This document shows, piece after piece, positions 24,161 through 34,841 of a stretch of DNA of 64,000 nucleotides. Both the position numbers and the translations under genes were made by a program. The notes beneath the pieces were generated by a model that did no database searches, was not told the origin of the DNA, and saw only the letters and a program-made list of their open reading frames with translations. This DNA comes from Polytrichum commune (Eukaryota > Streptophyta > Polytrichopsida > Polytrichales > Polytrichaceae). Location of the stretch: assembly GCA_950295325.1 (NCBI GenBank), contig OX485809.1, positions 38,411,081 through 38,475,080 on the forward strand, read 5' to 3'. How positions within the stretch are numbered: position 1 is the first letter of the stretch; each line of letters opens with the position of its first letter.

Positions 24161-26822
24161 CTTTCAAAGGTTGTTTCCACAACCTGAGCTTGGATCTAGT
24201 GTCCCTAACCTTCCACCAACCTATAGTAGAGTTTTTGGGTCACAATTGGCCATTTTCATATTGCCGACCAACTAATGTTTTTGGTTAAATCGGTCAAATT
24301 CTAGAGGCGTTTTTTGCAAATCGAGTCTAGATTTGGCCTCTCTAGCCTCCTACCAACCTATGGTAATGTTTTCAAGTGATTTTGACCACTTGCATGAGAC
24401 TTCCTATCATGTGCATCACGTCCGTGCTCACACCCTACTTACCTTCTAATGCATTTCTAGGTAATACATCACAAGTTATTTGATGTGCACTTCCACTAGC
24501 ACATTCAACACCTTAGCCTTGTCAACCCTAAGGAACATGTTAGCTTATAAGAAGATCAACAATAAGAGAATACCAACAATGAATTTATTATTTAAATCCC
24601 TTTCTCAACACTTTACGACTTGCTTTTCAAGGATTGTTGTTTGTCTGTACTAACACATATTTTCAGGACTCTGCACATCCATATCTAAAACTCACAAGTT
24701 TACACACTCTCTAAGCTATCTTGCACACATATGAACTAAGAGAGCCAAAAGGCTCTAGGTATACCTTTATATACTTCAAAATAATAGCCTACTAAACGGT
24801 TCAACCTTGCAGGTCGACAACCCTGACAAAACATTGTAAATAGCTACTCTCACATGTTTTCCCCCCTATCCAATTCATGACCAACTAGCCCATAAGGTCA
24901 TAGAAATGATTCATTAGTAAAAGATTCATAATGTCGTTATAATGATTTAGGACCCACAAGTAATTTCATGGCCGGTTAAATTACTAGCGCCACACATTTA
25001 CCACTACTAAACATAGTGTTAAGTACTAAAATAGTCAAAAATCACTAGTGCAAGCTCTAGCAACTAGTTGTACTGTGGACATATTTAATACCAACTATAA
25101 ACGCCATTTTTGGCCATTCTTACAAACTATGGCCAATTATAGGTTGGTTTACTAAGGTCATGATCTTAAAACATAATGTTAAATTTTACCAGAACACACA
25201 CATGAGCCATGATTTACACTTCCAACTAATAAGGGCAAAGGTGCTTGAATCCTAGTGGATAAAGAGAAGTGGGTGCACATTTACTTGGGAGCCTAACAAA
25301 ATTCACTTGCACGTGCCAATGAGAGCAGGTTTAAGGAGGCAGTGTGCCATATGCAAGAAGAGGTGCCAAATAATGTGTCCTCGGTGTGGGGGTATGTGGA
25401 TTTCTATAGGATCTTGTTGTGCAAGATGCCACTTTTCCATGTCAAAAGTTTAAAAAAAAATAGCTTAGGGCATTCCACATACATATTTTGATTTAGCCCA
25501 TTTATGTATGGTTATCCCAAAAATTTACACATCACATGGTATTTTTTTTTTCAAATAGGCTTTTATTATACATTGACTTTGTTCAAATGTGAATAGGAAA
25601 CCAACTTATGGTCCATAATTTAAACTAAGCTTCATGTGAGAACATGGTCCTAAGGTTTATGGTCGGTCCTATGCTTTTCCGATATTGTGCTAGAGGGAGT
25701 AGGGATGGTATTTGTGCTAGAGGGAGTAGGGAGTAGGTAGCATGTATTTCCGTAGGCTTTGATGCCTTGTAATCTAGGGGCAGGATGTTCCAATGGTAGC
25801 CTTGTGGGCAACCGGACAACTTCACCTTAAACTTTTGGGGAGTTGAGCAAGGTGTCCCTAAACCCAATAGTTCGAAGAGAGTTTAGTAGGATTTGGTTTG
25901 CTCAAATTGTGACTGATTGCAAAGCTATAGATTGCATTGGGTTTGCCATAGAGGAGGCTATGATCTCAATGGAGCAATTTGGACCCACCCAAATCATGAG
26001 TGAACAGTCATGGTTTGAATACCGAATGAGGGTGAAGCATGCAACTCCCGAGGTCCCCAAGAGAATGTAGCTAGCACAATGATTTTGTGATGATTTTGTG
26101 AGGGGGCAAGATGTTTGTGGTCCCCAACGATACCACATAACATTCAAAAAGATGCCCAAAATTGGTTGTAGGCGGAGGAGTTTATAGCAAAAAACGTGGA
26201 AATAGTTATCCACGGCAACCAGTAAAATTCCTGAATGTTTTGATAGTTTGACTATGACAATTTCATTGTTCAATTAGGCCAAAGTTTTGGGGTAGTACGA
26301 CTTTGGATCTACTTCAAATTTGTTTGATTGGATGTGGTTGATTATCTCATATATGACAATCAAAATAATATGCACGCAAGGCTTCTTTTTCTTTTTCTTT
26401 TTCTTTTGTTCTTTACACTCCTTCCACTTAGGGATTAATTATGTATGTTATAGTGTGTTGTGAGGAATTTATGTAAACCACTTGCAGATGATGGTCTCAA
26501 AGTCCAAGGACCAATCTCCTTTCATTTCTAGTACCATAATTGCTAGCATAGCACCATTAATTGAACATTGGGTCCGGCTAAAGCTTGTCACAATTCATGG
26601 CACCACATGTACCAATGGCCATTTACAAACCTTGGCTTACGTAATGTGAAGATTAAAACATGTATCATGTCTCATCTTGAAGAGCTTGAAGTATTTGTTC
26701 ATACATCATCAAGAAAATTTGTCAAAATTATTACGGAAAAAATGCGGTGGTCGTAAAACAACACACAACCTTCCATCAGGTCTGAAATCTGACCCTTCCA
26801 AAATTCAACCTCCCCCTTTGTA

Positions 26823-26896
26823 TGTTTTTGCCCGGGTTCGAACCAGAGACCTTCAGTGTGTTAGACTGATGTGATAACCAACTACACCACAAAAAC
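26823..26896 (-). tRNA. tRNA-Val(AAC)
   Basis: Read on the - strand from 26896: acceptor stem GTTTTTG pairs perfectly with CAAAAAC near the 3' end, followed by discriminator A (26823). The D arm has the A-box-like TAGTTGGTTA; the anticodon stem TCAGT/ACTGA closes loop CTAACAC with anticodon AAC; the T arm carries the B box GGTTCGAACCC. All arms and loop sizes are normal, no intron, 74 nt without CCA. The body matches the usual plant tRNA-Val(AAC); the A/T-rich acceptor stem is unusual but fully paired, so it probably works. It decodes GUU, and GUC after A-to-I editing. A TTTT run lies about 20 nt downstream. Confidence 0.93.
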
Positions 26897-27799
26897 TACA
26901 CAAGTTGTTGCACTTGGAGGTGAAGCTCCCCACACATGTTACAACATCCAAAGCATGTTTTTACTTCTATTTTTATTTTAGGTTTGTTTCTCCGAGATTA
27001 TTCATGAAACCCTAGAGCATCTGTTTCACCAGATCACATTGCTTCTACACAGGGATTTGTTTAATCTCAAAGGTGCACATTGTCGGACTTATTCCTTAAT
27101 CGGTATTCTCCATTTACCTCCCATACATACCATTGAGCAAACATTTTGTCCATGCAATGCGATGTACCCTAACCCAAAAATATCATGTTTAAGGTAGAAA
27201 AATGGAAAATGGTGAATGACCATTACCGGTCCACTAGATTAGAAGTAGAATGATTCTTGTGTGGAGCCAAAATGGCTAATTGTAAAAGTGGTGGCCCGCA
27301 GTGACTGGCCATATGCAAATTTTGACCAGATAGGTCTTATTTCATAACTACTTGGGATGACTATTGGGTGCCATTGAGTCTATGTGCATTTTATGTGCAT
27401 TCATCTGCAAAGTAGGATATTTTGATCCTCAAATTAACAAGGCTCTGATGTACAAGTAGGGCGTTTGACTTACTTGCCTCTTTGGGAAATTGTAACTAAA
27501 TTTGTTAGAGAATGATATTATGAAACAACTTGCATTCCTCTACTCCATCTCTGATAAATATTGCACAAATTTCAGACAACTCTTTCTCGCCAAATTGGCT
27601 TTATTTTCACCATTTTCTGTATTTCTACCTTAATTGGATTGATCCTAGAATTAGTATGGAAGACTTTGAAAACATTATTCTATTGGAAACTAGTAGGATG
27701 ATTCAACAACACACCTAATAATATATGTATTTATTAGACCCCCTTCATTCACTATGAATGTGTACACATGGTGAATGGACTACTCTACCCCACCTAAAG

Positions 27800-28200
27800 T
27801 AGGGGTGGCAATTTCCGTGCGGGTCCTGAAGTCGACCCCTATGTCGGAAGCACCTTTTTAGGTGCTTTTACCTGGGTTTACAAAAGCACTTATCAAGGTG
27901 CTTTTACCGTTCACAGCGCTGGCAGCATGTCATTGGCTGCCAACGGTCGGATTAATGTTGCCAGCGGTCGGTTTTAGAAATCCACCTTGTGGATATACCA
28001 CGTACCCTATGTGTGAGTGTTGGTCACTCTACAAGGTTTCCTTTAAAATTTTGTAGGAAATCATAAACATGCTGGAAAATTTTGATTTTTTCATAGTTGC
28101 TCTTGCACCAGCTTTGCGGAGCGCTCAAAATTTATAAAAAAAATAGTTTCAGCATCCCAACTAGGCACATCTGAAATTTGGACGGAAATAGCCACCCCTA
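27800..28200. mobile_element. hAT-type MITE, 401 bp
   Basis: The inverted ends are TAGGGGTGGCAATTTCCGT on the left and TAGGGGTGGCTATTTCCGT as the reverse complement of the right, 18 of 19 bases alike. TAGGGGTGGC-type ends are common in plant hAT elements. The flanks should show an 8-bp duplication; 'acctaaag' and 'ccttagca' do not match, so it is either old or rearranged. No transposase inside. A hAT-like transposase pseudogene lies 3.5 kb away, but I see no such ends around it. Confidence 0.8.
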
Positions 28201-28261
28201 CCTTAGCACCTATACAATTTCCACCAATGTTCGAGGAGATTTTTAGGCCTAATCCATCAAG

Positions 28262-28412
28262 CTCCTAATGTTTCCAAGTCCAACCAGGTACATGTTCTGA
28301 TCTTTCGGTTTTGATGTATTGAATTGAGGTATGTTCCGCATATTCCTCTTATATAATGATGCATCATTCTTTGGGAGTCTTGATGAACTTCAATTGGTTA
28401 TTTCTCAAACTC
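28262..28412 (+). repeat. Dispersed repeat R3, copy 3
   Basis: Matches copy 2 with gaps: 'taatgtttccaagtccaacc', 'attcctcttatataatg', 'ggttatttctcaaactcaac'. Its right edge is cut exactly where the M1 element F begins, so F probably inserted into R3. Confidence 0.65.
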
Positions 28413-28413
28413 A

Positions 28414-28739
28414 ACTACACTAAATAGGATATTTAGTGTTTGATATACTAAATACAAGCGCATACACTAAATATCAATAACCCTATGAAAGTAGGTAACA
28501 TTGAATGTAAACTCAAACACTAAATATCAACTATGATAATATGTGGAAGTCACATGTTTGAATTTGGTGTTAGTAAGGATATGAAAAAAAAAGTAACAAT
28601 GATAAAAGGAGAAATCCAGCATATCTTCTAGCATATCTTCTAACACTAATTGTCAAAGAATTGAAAATTAGTAATGAGCAGGGTAGGGTGGTAACAACAT
28701 TAAATATAATCAAACACTAAATATCCTATTTATTGTAGT
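28414..28739. mobile_element. MITE family M1-like, copy F, with TCA flanks
   Basis: Ends ACTACACTAAATAGGATA and (reversed) ACTACAATAAATAGGATA. Both sides carry TCA (28411-28413 and 28740-28742), a possible 3-bp target duplication, as CACTA and PIF/Harbinger elements make. The interior differs from copies A-C and is closer to copy E, so it is a subfamily. Confidence 0.7.
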
Positions 28740-28748
28740 TCATTTGTA

Positions 28749-29185
28749 ACTACAATAAATATCCCAATTAGTGAGGGTGGGAAATTAATGAAGGTGGTAC
28801 TAAATTTCTTCACGCTATGAAATTAGTGCCATCAAAAGATCTAGGAAACATTGCTCATCCTAGCACTTGGCACCATTCACTTGAAGTACCGGCACTTGGC
28901 ATGAAAGTATCGGCACTTGGCACTATTCATTGAAGTATCAGCACTTGGCACTATGCATTGATGTATCAACACTTGGCACTATTCATTGACAAGCATGCGG
29001 CATGCACTAATCACAAGCACACACTAATTTCTTGAAACCTATGGTAAGTGAAAATAGAATGTACCATATTCATGAATTTAATGTCACCTTGCGAAAATCT
29101 CAACCCTTAGTAACTTTGAGATTTGACTAGATTATGCTTGTGACTTGAATTAATACCGCCCATACTAATTGGGATATTTAGTGTA
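28749..29185. mobile_element. MITE-like element H with TAAATATCCCAATTAGT ends
   Basis: Left end ACTACAATAAATATCCCAA and right end (reversed) TACACTAAATATCCCAA are inverted copies. It starts only 9 bp after element F and contains a 28-bp minisatellite. Non-coding, M1-like ends, unrelated interior. Confidence 0.6.
28860..28990 (+). repeat. 28-bp minisatellite, about 5 units
   Basis: Units of the form CACTTGGCACTATTCATTGA + 8 nt repeat every 28 bp, with the first two units shorter or diverged. It lies inside element H. Confidence 0.8.
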
Positions 29186-30025
29186 CCGGTCGGTTCTCCC
29201 CATTCTTAACGCCTCCAACAATAAAACCATCAACACATGATTCCCCTCCCTTTCCACGCCACCCTCAAATTCTTGAGTACTTGTGAAGAGCTTGGTTGGC
29301 AAATCCCATTTTATATGTTGGGGTTTCTGGAATTATTTGGCAAGTAAGAGTTCCCTTTGACTTTTGAACGTTTTTTTTTTTTTTTTTGGGTATTGAAATT
29401 GGTTTTAAGGTGTGTTATTGTTCAATAAACAACATTTGAGTTCTTAAGAAATAAAAGATACTAAGTTCCCCAAAAACACACAATGGAAAGGGAAAATCCA
29501 GTTGGTTGTATAGCCTGAGGGTGGGGAGGGCAAGTGTCAAGGCGGGGCACTTAGTGTATCTTGTGGTAGGTACATATACGTGCATCGAGAGGGTTTTTAT
29601 TGTAGAGGTATTATGTACAAGATCCTTATTTGAATGCACCTTCTTGTTGTAATAAAAGAAATGTCATTTCTAATTCACCTTAAATTTTTTTACCTAGAGC
29701 ATGCTAAGTTTGTTGAAAAAGTCATTTTTGACCAACAAAAGTTTGATGGTGATTTGATGTACCAAAACATATTACTCACCTAAATCCAATCACCGTACAC
29801 ATAACATGTATAGTAAACATAGATAACATAGTAAACTTCAATCTAGTGGTTGACGTTGACCAAATTCCCATGCATATATTACATCCATACCTAAACCTTC
29901 CACTAGTAAAAAATTATGCCAAAAAGAAATGCAGCCGAAATCGGCTGTGGTTTTTTTGACCAGCCTAATCTGCAGTCGCTAGATGACTGCAAATTTGTTA
30001 TTCTGCTTTAGAGACTGGAAGGTTA

Positions 30026-30106
30026 GGAAATTGGGGGCGTGTGATATACTGTTGGAAAGGTCTTGAGAACACCTTTCCAATGGTATATTACACGCCTTCA
30101 AATTCC
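30026..30106. repeat. Long hairpin, 36-bp arms
   Basis: GGAAATTGGGGGCGTGTGAT and onward to 30061 pairs with 30071-30106 with a handful of mismatches and a 9-nt loop. The size and shape would also suit a small-RNA precursor, but arms with evenly spread mismatches and the nearby MITEs make an element remnant more likely. Confidence 0.75.
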
Positions 30107-30141
30107 AAGAAATTTCCACATAATTTTCCACATAATTTTCT

Positions 30142-30487
30142 ACTACACTAAATAGGTAGATTAGTGTTGGAAACACTAATAGTCGACAAAAACGCTAAAT
30201 GTAAATTGTCTCTATAGTGTTAGAACACTAAATGTTAACTCTAACACTATTTGTACCAAGTAGTAACTTTAAATTTTTACATGAGCGCATTTAGTGTTAG
30301 ATGATATTTTGTAAATCTTGGAATGAAGAATTGAATGAAGAAGAATATGAGAACCTCGTAAAAGGTATAATTTGTTCAAACCCTATTCAAACACTAATTG
30401 TAATATCAGTTGAAAATTAGTGTTTTAGGTAACTATTGCATCTAACACTAATCTTCATCTAACACTAATATACCTATTTAGTGTAGT
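30142..30487. mobile_element. MITE family M1-like, copy E
   Basis: Ends ACTACACTAAATAGGTAGA and (reversed) ACTACACTAAATAGGTATA. The 346-bp interior has many 'acactaa' strings in both orientations. No target duplication is seen (TCT against GTT). Confidence 0.75.
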
Positions 30488-30669
30488 GTTGCTACGCCAA
30501 CCTAAACAAACAACAAGCATGTCCCGCCCAACCCTTTTTTTTAGGCGAAAATTAGCCAAAAAATGATAAATTAAAGGACTGGGTGACACCTGTGTGTTAA
30601 TAATTGGGAGGGAATGAGGCCTAAATCGCCGAATTCCATCCATCATCAACCCTCATTAGGCCATATCCC

Positions 30670-30701
30670 GGCAGCTCTAGCAATCATGCTAGCCAGCTGC
30701 C
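30670..30701. repeat. Short perfect hairpin GGCAGCT...AGCTGCC
   Basis: GGCAGCT-CTAGC pairs with GCTAG-CC-AGCTGCC around a 6-nt loop, with a 2-nt bulge. It lies about 1 kb before the transposase-like reading frame; role unknown. Confidence 0.6.
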
Positions 30702-31190
30702 ACCCACCAAATCCGATTTGATTTGGGAGTTCTTCGCTGCCTCCCGCCACGAAAACGTCTCCCTCTTGCCGCCTTCCATCCCCTTATCTCAGCTTCCTCG
30801 CCCCTTACCGTTCCTATAGTCTTTAGGGCTCGCCAACATCCTCCACGTTCATCGCCCTCCGTCGCTCTACATTCCTCGCCTTCTTTGTCTCGCATCACTC
30901 TCTGTCCTCGCCATTTACTTCCCACAGATTGATTGCGTATCGCCAACTGCAACTGCTAAGGCTACTTCTTAACTTTGCTTCAATGTCTCACCCCTTGAAC
31001 ATCACATCATATTCAAACCCCGCTACAATTTCGTGAACAATCAGTGTTTGGGAATTGAATTGTTGCAATTGTGTGTGTTTTGAGTTGCGCTGCAATGGAC
31101 ATTGCTTCTTGTTCTATAGGTTCAGTATATAAGGTGCACTCTGAATTCTCTGATGCACAAGCAATGCTCTGTATGCTTAATCTGTGGATT

Positions 31191-31660
31191 TACTTGCATC
31201 AATTGGGTTTGTGGGTATCAATTCAAGGTTTAGGGTCTCCTTGTGGACCAATTGGGTTTACTTGCATCAATTGGGGAGGTGCTGGTTTAGGGTGTGAGTT
31301 CGCCTGGATCTACTGGGTTTACCTGTGGGTTTGGGTTTCTTCGATCGGGTTTACTTGTGGATTTGGGCTTCATCGATCGGGCTTACTTTTGGGTTTAGGG
31401 TAATTTGGTTTAGGGGTTAACTTGTGCGTTTGTTGGTTTGTGAGCTTCGGCGATCGGTGATGTGAGGATTGGTGCATCGGCGATCGGTGATTTCGGCGAT
31501 AGGTTTACTTGTGGGTTTTGGGTTTTGGGATGGGCTTACTTGGGGTTTGTGGGTTGGGTTTACTTGTGGGTTTGTGGGTGTTGGTTTGTGCGCAAGGTTT
31601 AGGGTGCAGGTGCATCCACTTGGCCGAAGGAGGTGATCGCGTGGCGCATCGGCCAAGGGA
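31191..31660 (+). repeat. G/T-rich degenerate repeat before the transposase-like gene
   Basis: Variants of 'gggtttacttgtgggtttggg', 'tcgatcgg' and 'gcatcaattggg' recur many times in strongly strand-biased (G/T on +) DNA. Similar 'tttagggtaatttgg' strings return in the first intron of the following gene. It is probably the leader of that element. Open frames across it are repeat artefacts. Confidence 0.6.
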
Positions 31661-31676
31661 GGTTGAGGGCGTGATC

Positions 31677-34600
31677 ATGGATGGCCCTACAGAGACTCCT
31701 CGCGAGGGAACCAGTGCTCCTTCACGGCCAAGAAAGAAGCTCTGCATCGAAGCACAACGTGCAGGTGCGCTTAGCGCAAAAGCGGAGAGAGGCAGGGTGA
31801 AAAACTTGCACCGCCAGAACACTTTGACATACTATGCATCGTCCCGCAACCAGGCTAATGCGAGGCCCTTGGAGGTTGGTGGCACAACCTTGTTGCTCCT
31901 GAGCTCTGCACTCGGATCTGATGGGAGCAATGGCTCCGCACCTGGGCAGACGGCATGCATCTGTTGGTGTATTTCCTGGCGAAGATTCACCTGTGGGGAA
32001 CTCCGCCGCTGTTGCAGGAAGTCCAACATCGGAGTGCGATGGTCGCCACGAAGGGCGTGTAGACTGCATTGTTATTTCAAGCACCTCAGAGGATGGGGGT
32101 GCGGAGACGACCAACGATCTCCAGGAGGTAAGTGTCCCTGACTCGGATGATGATTATGATGAGGATATTGAAAGTCTAGCACCTAAAAAAAAACCGAAAA
32201 AAAATTATGATCTCACCCGAAAATTTCAATTAGAGTGGACGTGTAAGCTTCCATGGGCGGAGGGTATTCTCACAAACAATGGGAGGTTGCACATGGTGAA
32301 GTGCGCAGTGTGCTCCACCATGGAGAAGTCAGATAGACTGATGCAACCTAAGTGGGTAGGCGTAAGGCAACCAGAAACATGCCTGCATATAATGTAGAAA
32401 AAGGTGAGTGGTATATGGCTAAAGACTCTAAGCACAAGAAGAATATGGCATTGTTCAATGCTAGGGTTCCTGATACTGTTCTGCAGCAATTGAATCAATC
32501 GAACAGGTTAGAGAGGGAGAAAAAAAAGGTCTAGTTTGCAACCCTGTTCCAAATTCTAGCTGATGGTCGTCCTATGCTGGAATACGAAAGTAGGGCAGCC
32601 CTATATGAGTTCCTAAATGTGCCAAATTTCCCTAGAATGCATTGGTCAGATAACTTTGGATGGATTATGGCTGCGTTCATGTATGCTGAAGTTAGGACAG
32701 CCATTTCTAGAGTCCTTGTGGGTGCTAATTATGTGGCACTCACATGTGACAAAGTTAGCACCATTGACAATGGGTCATGGATTTCTATACATGCATATGT
32801 GGTCCAGAATTGGAGTCGTATTCTTTTTCTTATCTCACTTGAGAGGGTTGTTGAAGGAGGTGGCTCAGACAACCTAACACAGGTCATCATAGATGCCTTA
32901 ACGGGTGCTACCAAAATGGAGAGGCTTGCATTGTCCAAAACCTTACTCTGCTTTGGGGCAGACGGTGTGAGCACTTTCCAAGGTGCAAAAACAGGAGTCA
33001 CTCAACAAATTCAGAGTAAGTACGCTCCATTTGCACTTGGTGTGCATTGCATGGCCCATCGTTGCAACCTGGCCTTCAAAACATTATCTCAGCTCGACAT
33101 CATGAACCGCATTGAGGGTTTGTTGAAGAGCTCCCATGCTTACTTCAAGCATTCGCCGAAGAGGCATTTGGAATTTGTTAAACTTGCTGAACTAATGGAA
33201 ACTAAGGGGCTGAAACTATTGAAAAATGTAAAAACAAGATGGGTCTCCCTAATTGAACCTTTGAGACGTATACTACAAGAATACAGGGTTCTTCTAGCAA
33301 AGATGAAGGCGGACTGTGTCTCCAAGGAGAAATTTGCACAGGTAAAATGCTCATTCATTTTACTTGTTTTGTTTTGTATTGATTTTTTTTTTCCCCTTGC
33401 AATTTGCAATTTGGTTTAGGTTATGGATAGATTATGGTTTAGGGTAATTTGGAATTTGCTGAAGGTTAGGGGCAGGTTTATTTGCTCTTGGTTTAGGGTA
33501 ATTTGGAATTTGATGGAGGTTAGGGGCAGGTTAATCATCTATTGGTTCAGGGTAAGTTTTAATTTGCTGCATGTTAAAGGCATGTTTATTTGCTGCTAGT
33601 TGCCGGTAATTTAGAATTTGCTGCAAGTTAAGGGCAGGGTAATTTGTCTAAGGGTTGTGGGACTGTGTTGCAGGCTGTCCTGGACCTGCTCTGTGATCCG
33701 ACCTGCCTAGTGGGAATGGCAGCCCTGCTTCCACTAATCGAGGCCCTGGATTCGCTGATTACCTTCTCCCAGAAACGCGATGTATTCATCTGCGATTTCA
33801 TTGGTGTTGTGAAGGTGTGTGAGGGGCAGTTGTATACTTTGTACAATTGCCACTCACAAGCATTTACGACTGACGAATTCTTTGTGTTCAAGGGCATTGT
33901 GGAAGGCACCCACGACCACATTCACACAAGATGGGTGCAGAATGATCCCGAGAACCCAAATATGTTTGATTTGAACTGTGATGCAGAGCACCTAGCATTT
34001 GTAGTCAATGGCAGCAACATGTATGCCAAACGCGCAAACAAGGAGACGGGCAGAATGGAGCCCATCACAGGTGAAGCGTTTGCATCAATTGTAGAGGACG
34101 TGAAAAAACAATGCTCAGGTTTCTACCCTAAACCCTTATGATATGTTTATGTCAATATGTTTATGATATGTGGCGTCATGTTATGTTTTTGTTGTTTACT
34201 AACTAGTTCAAGGTGGTTGTGATTATGTGGCAGGGCCTGCCGCCCAGCTCATACAAGAGCTCCAACGTCGTTTCCCCGAACATGCAGTTCTGGATGTGCT
34301 CGGCATCATCTACCCACAGTACTGGTTACAGAAAGATGCAGAGATCACATTCTTGAAGCACCGTGACGTTCTGAAAAATTGGTATTGCAATACCAAAGTG
34401 CTTGGAAGTGGGGTTGACAAGGAGGTCATACCTGGCATCCTTGACAGATGGTCCTTGGATTCTCAGCAAGGGTACTTCAAGATCGCAATGAAGAGTAACG
34501 CCCTTGATGCCATGGAACTGCCTTATGACCTCAACCCCATCACTTGAATATGGCGGACCATATATGCTTCTAGGGTCCTTGCACATGGTTTCCCAGAATA

Positions 34601-34841
34601 TTTGAAGCTTGCAGAAATCGCGCTGGTCCATGTCATCGGAAGTGTGGAAAACGAGCGTGTATTCTCGTTCGTGTCTTTCTTGAAGACCAAACTCCGCAAT
34701 TGTTTTGACCCCCACCTTGGACTAGTAGTTGGCATGTATAGCCAAAACTTGTACACCCTGCAAAACTTTCCTTATGATGTTGTCTTTGATAGTTGGACCA
34801 ATGCTGCACCAGTCCATGGCCGCTATGGCCATTCTGCGTAG
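31677..34841 (+). pseudogene. hAT-superfamily transposase-like gene, broken
   Basis: Homology reads across exons of about 31677-33341, 33674-34118 and 34234-34841, with phase-compatible GT-AG introns. Features in order: basic, low-complexity N-terminus; a Cys-containing zinc-finger-like region (KCAVCSTMEKSD); the RNase H-like core with LTCDKVSTIDNGSW, CFGADGVSTFQG and HCMAHRCNLA; and the C-terminal dimerisation region SVENERVFSF...LKTKLRN. It resembles the ZNF862/KIAA1586-like hAT group. Lesions: a frame change near 31955, another near 32351 (with some sequence apparently lost), a TAG at 32533, and a TGA at 34545 just before the dimerisation region. It cannot make full-length protein. At least the TAG reads like a C-to-T change. 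Terminal inverted repeats were not found. Confidence 0.85.
33436..33650 (+). repeat. 54-bp tandem repeat in the transposase-like gene's intron 1
   Basis: Four diverged units of about 54 bp, each with 'ggtttagggtaatttgg', 'aatttgctg' and 'gttaggggcaggtt'. It fills two thirds of the 332-bp intron. Confidence 0.8.

Larger units (their letters stand above)
20538..26822. other. Intergenic, no gene seen
   Basis: The first few hundred bases must include the 3' UTR of the multicopper oxidase gene. The rest is AT-rich, with an R3 copy, two M1 elements, a diverged pair of about 50-bp repeats at 24190-24380 ('caccaacctat.gta'), and a 20-bp direct repeat (tgtgctagagggagtaggga) at about 25687-25735. The frames at 22302-22643 (-) and 25902-26273 (-) have no recognisable domain; the first overlaps R3. 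Confidence 0.6.
26897..31190. other. Intergenic with many small elements
   Basis: No credible protein gene. It contains the TAGGGGTGGC-ended element, R3 copy 3, three M1-type elements, a 28-bp minisatellite and two hairpins, all listed. About 30700-30960 is C-rich and may be the leader or promoter of the transposase-like gene that follows; its open frames on both strands are low-complexity and not recognised. Confidence 0.55.

Noticed and set aside
28860-28990. Regular 28-bp units suggesting a CRISPR-like array
   Set aside because: The units are head to tail with no unique spacers, and the DNA is eukaryotic; it is a minisatellite.
31509-32141. 210-codon + frame covering the G/T-rich leader
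   Set aside because: The first part is translated repeat DNA. Only from 31677 does it read like the transposase N-terminus, and it leaves frame near 31955.
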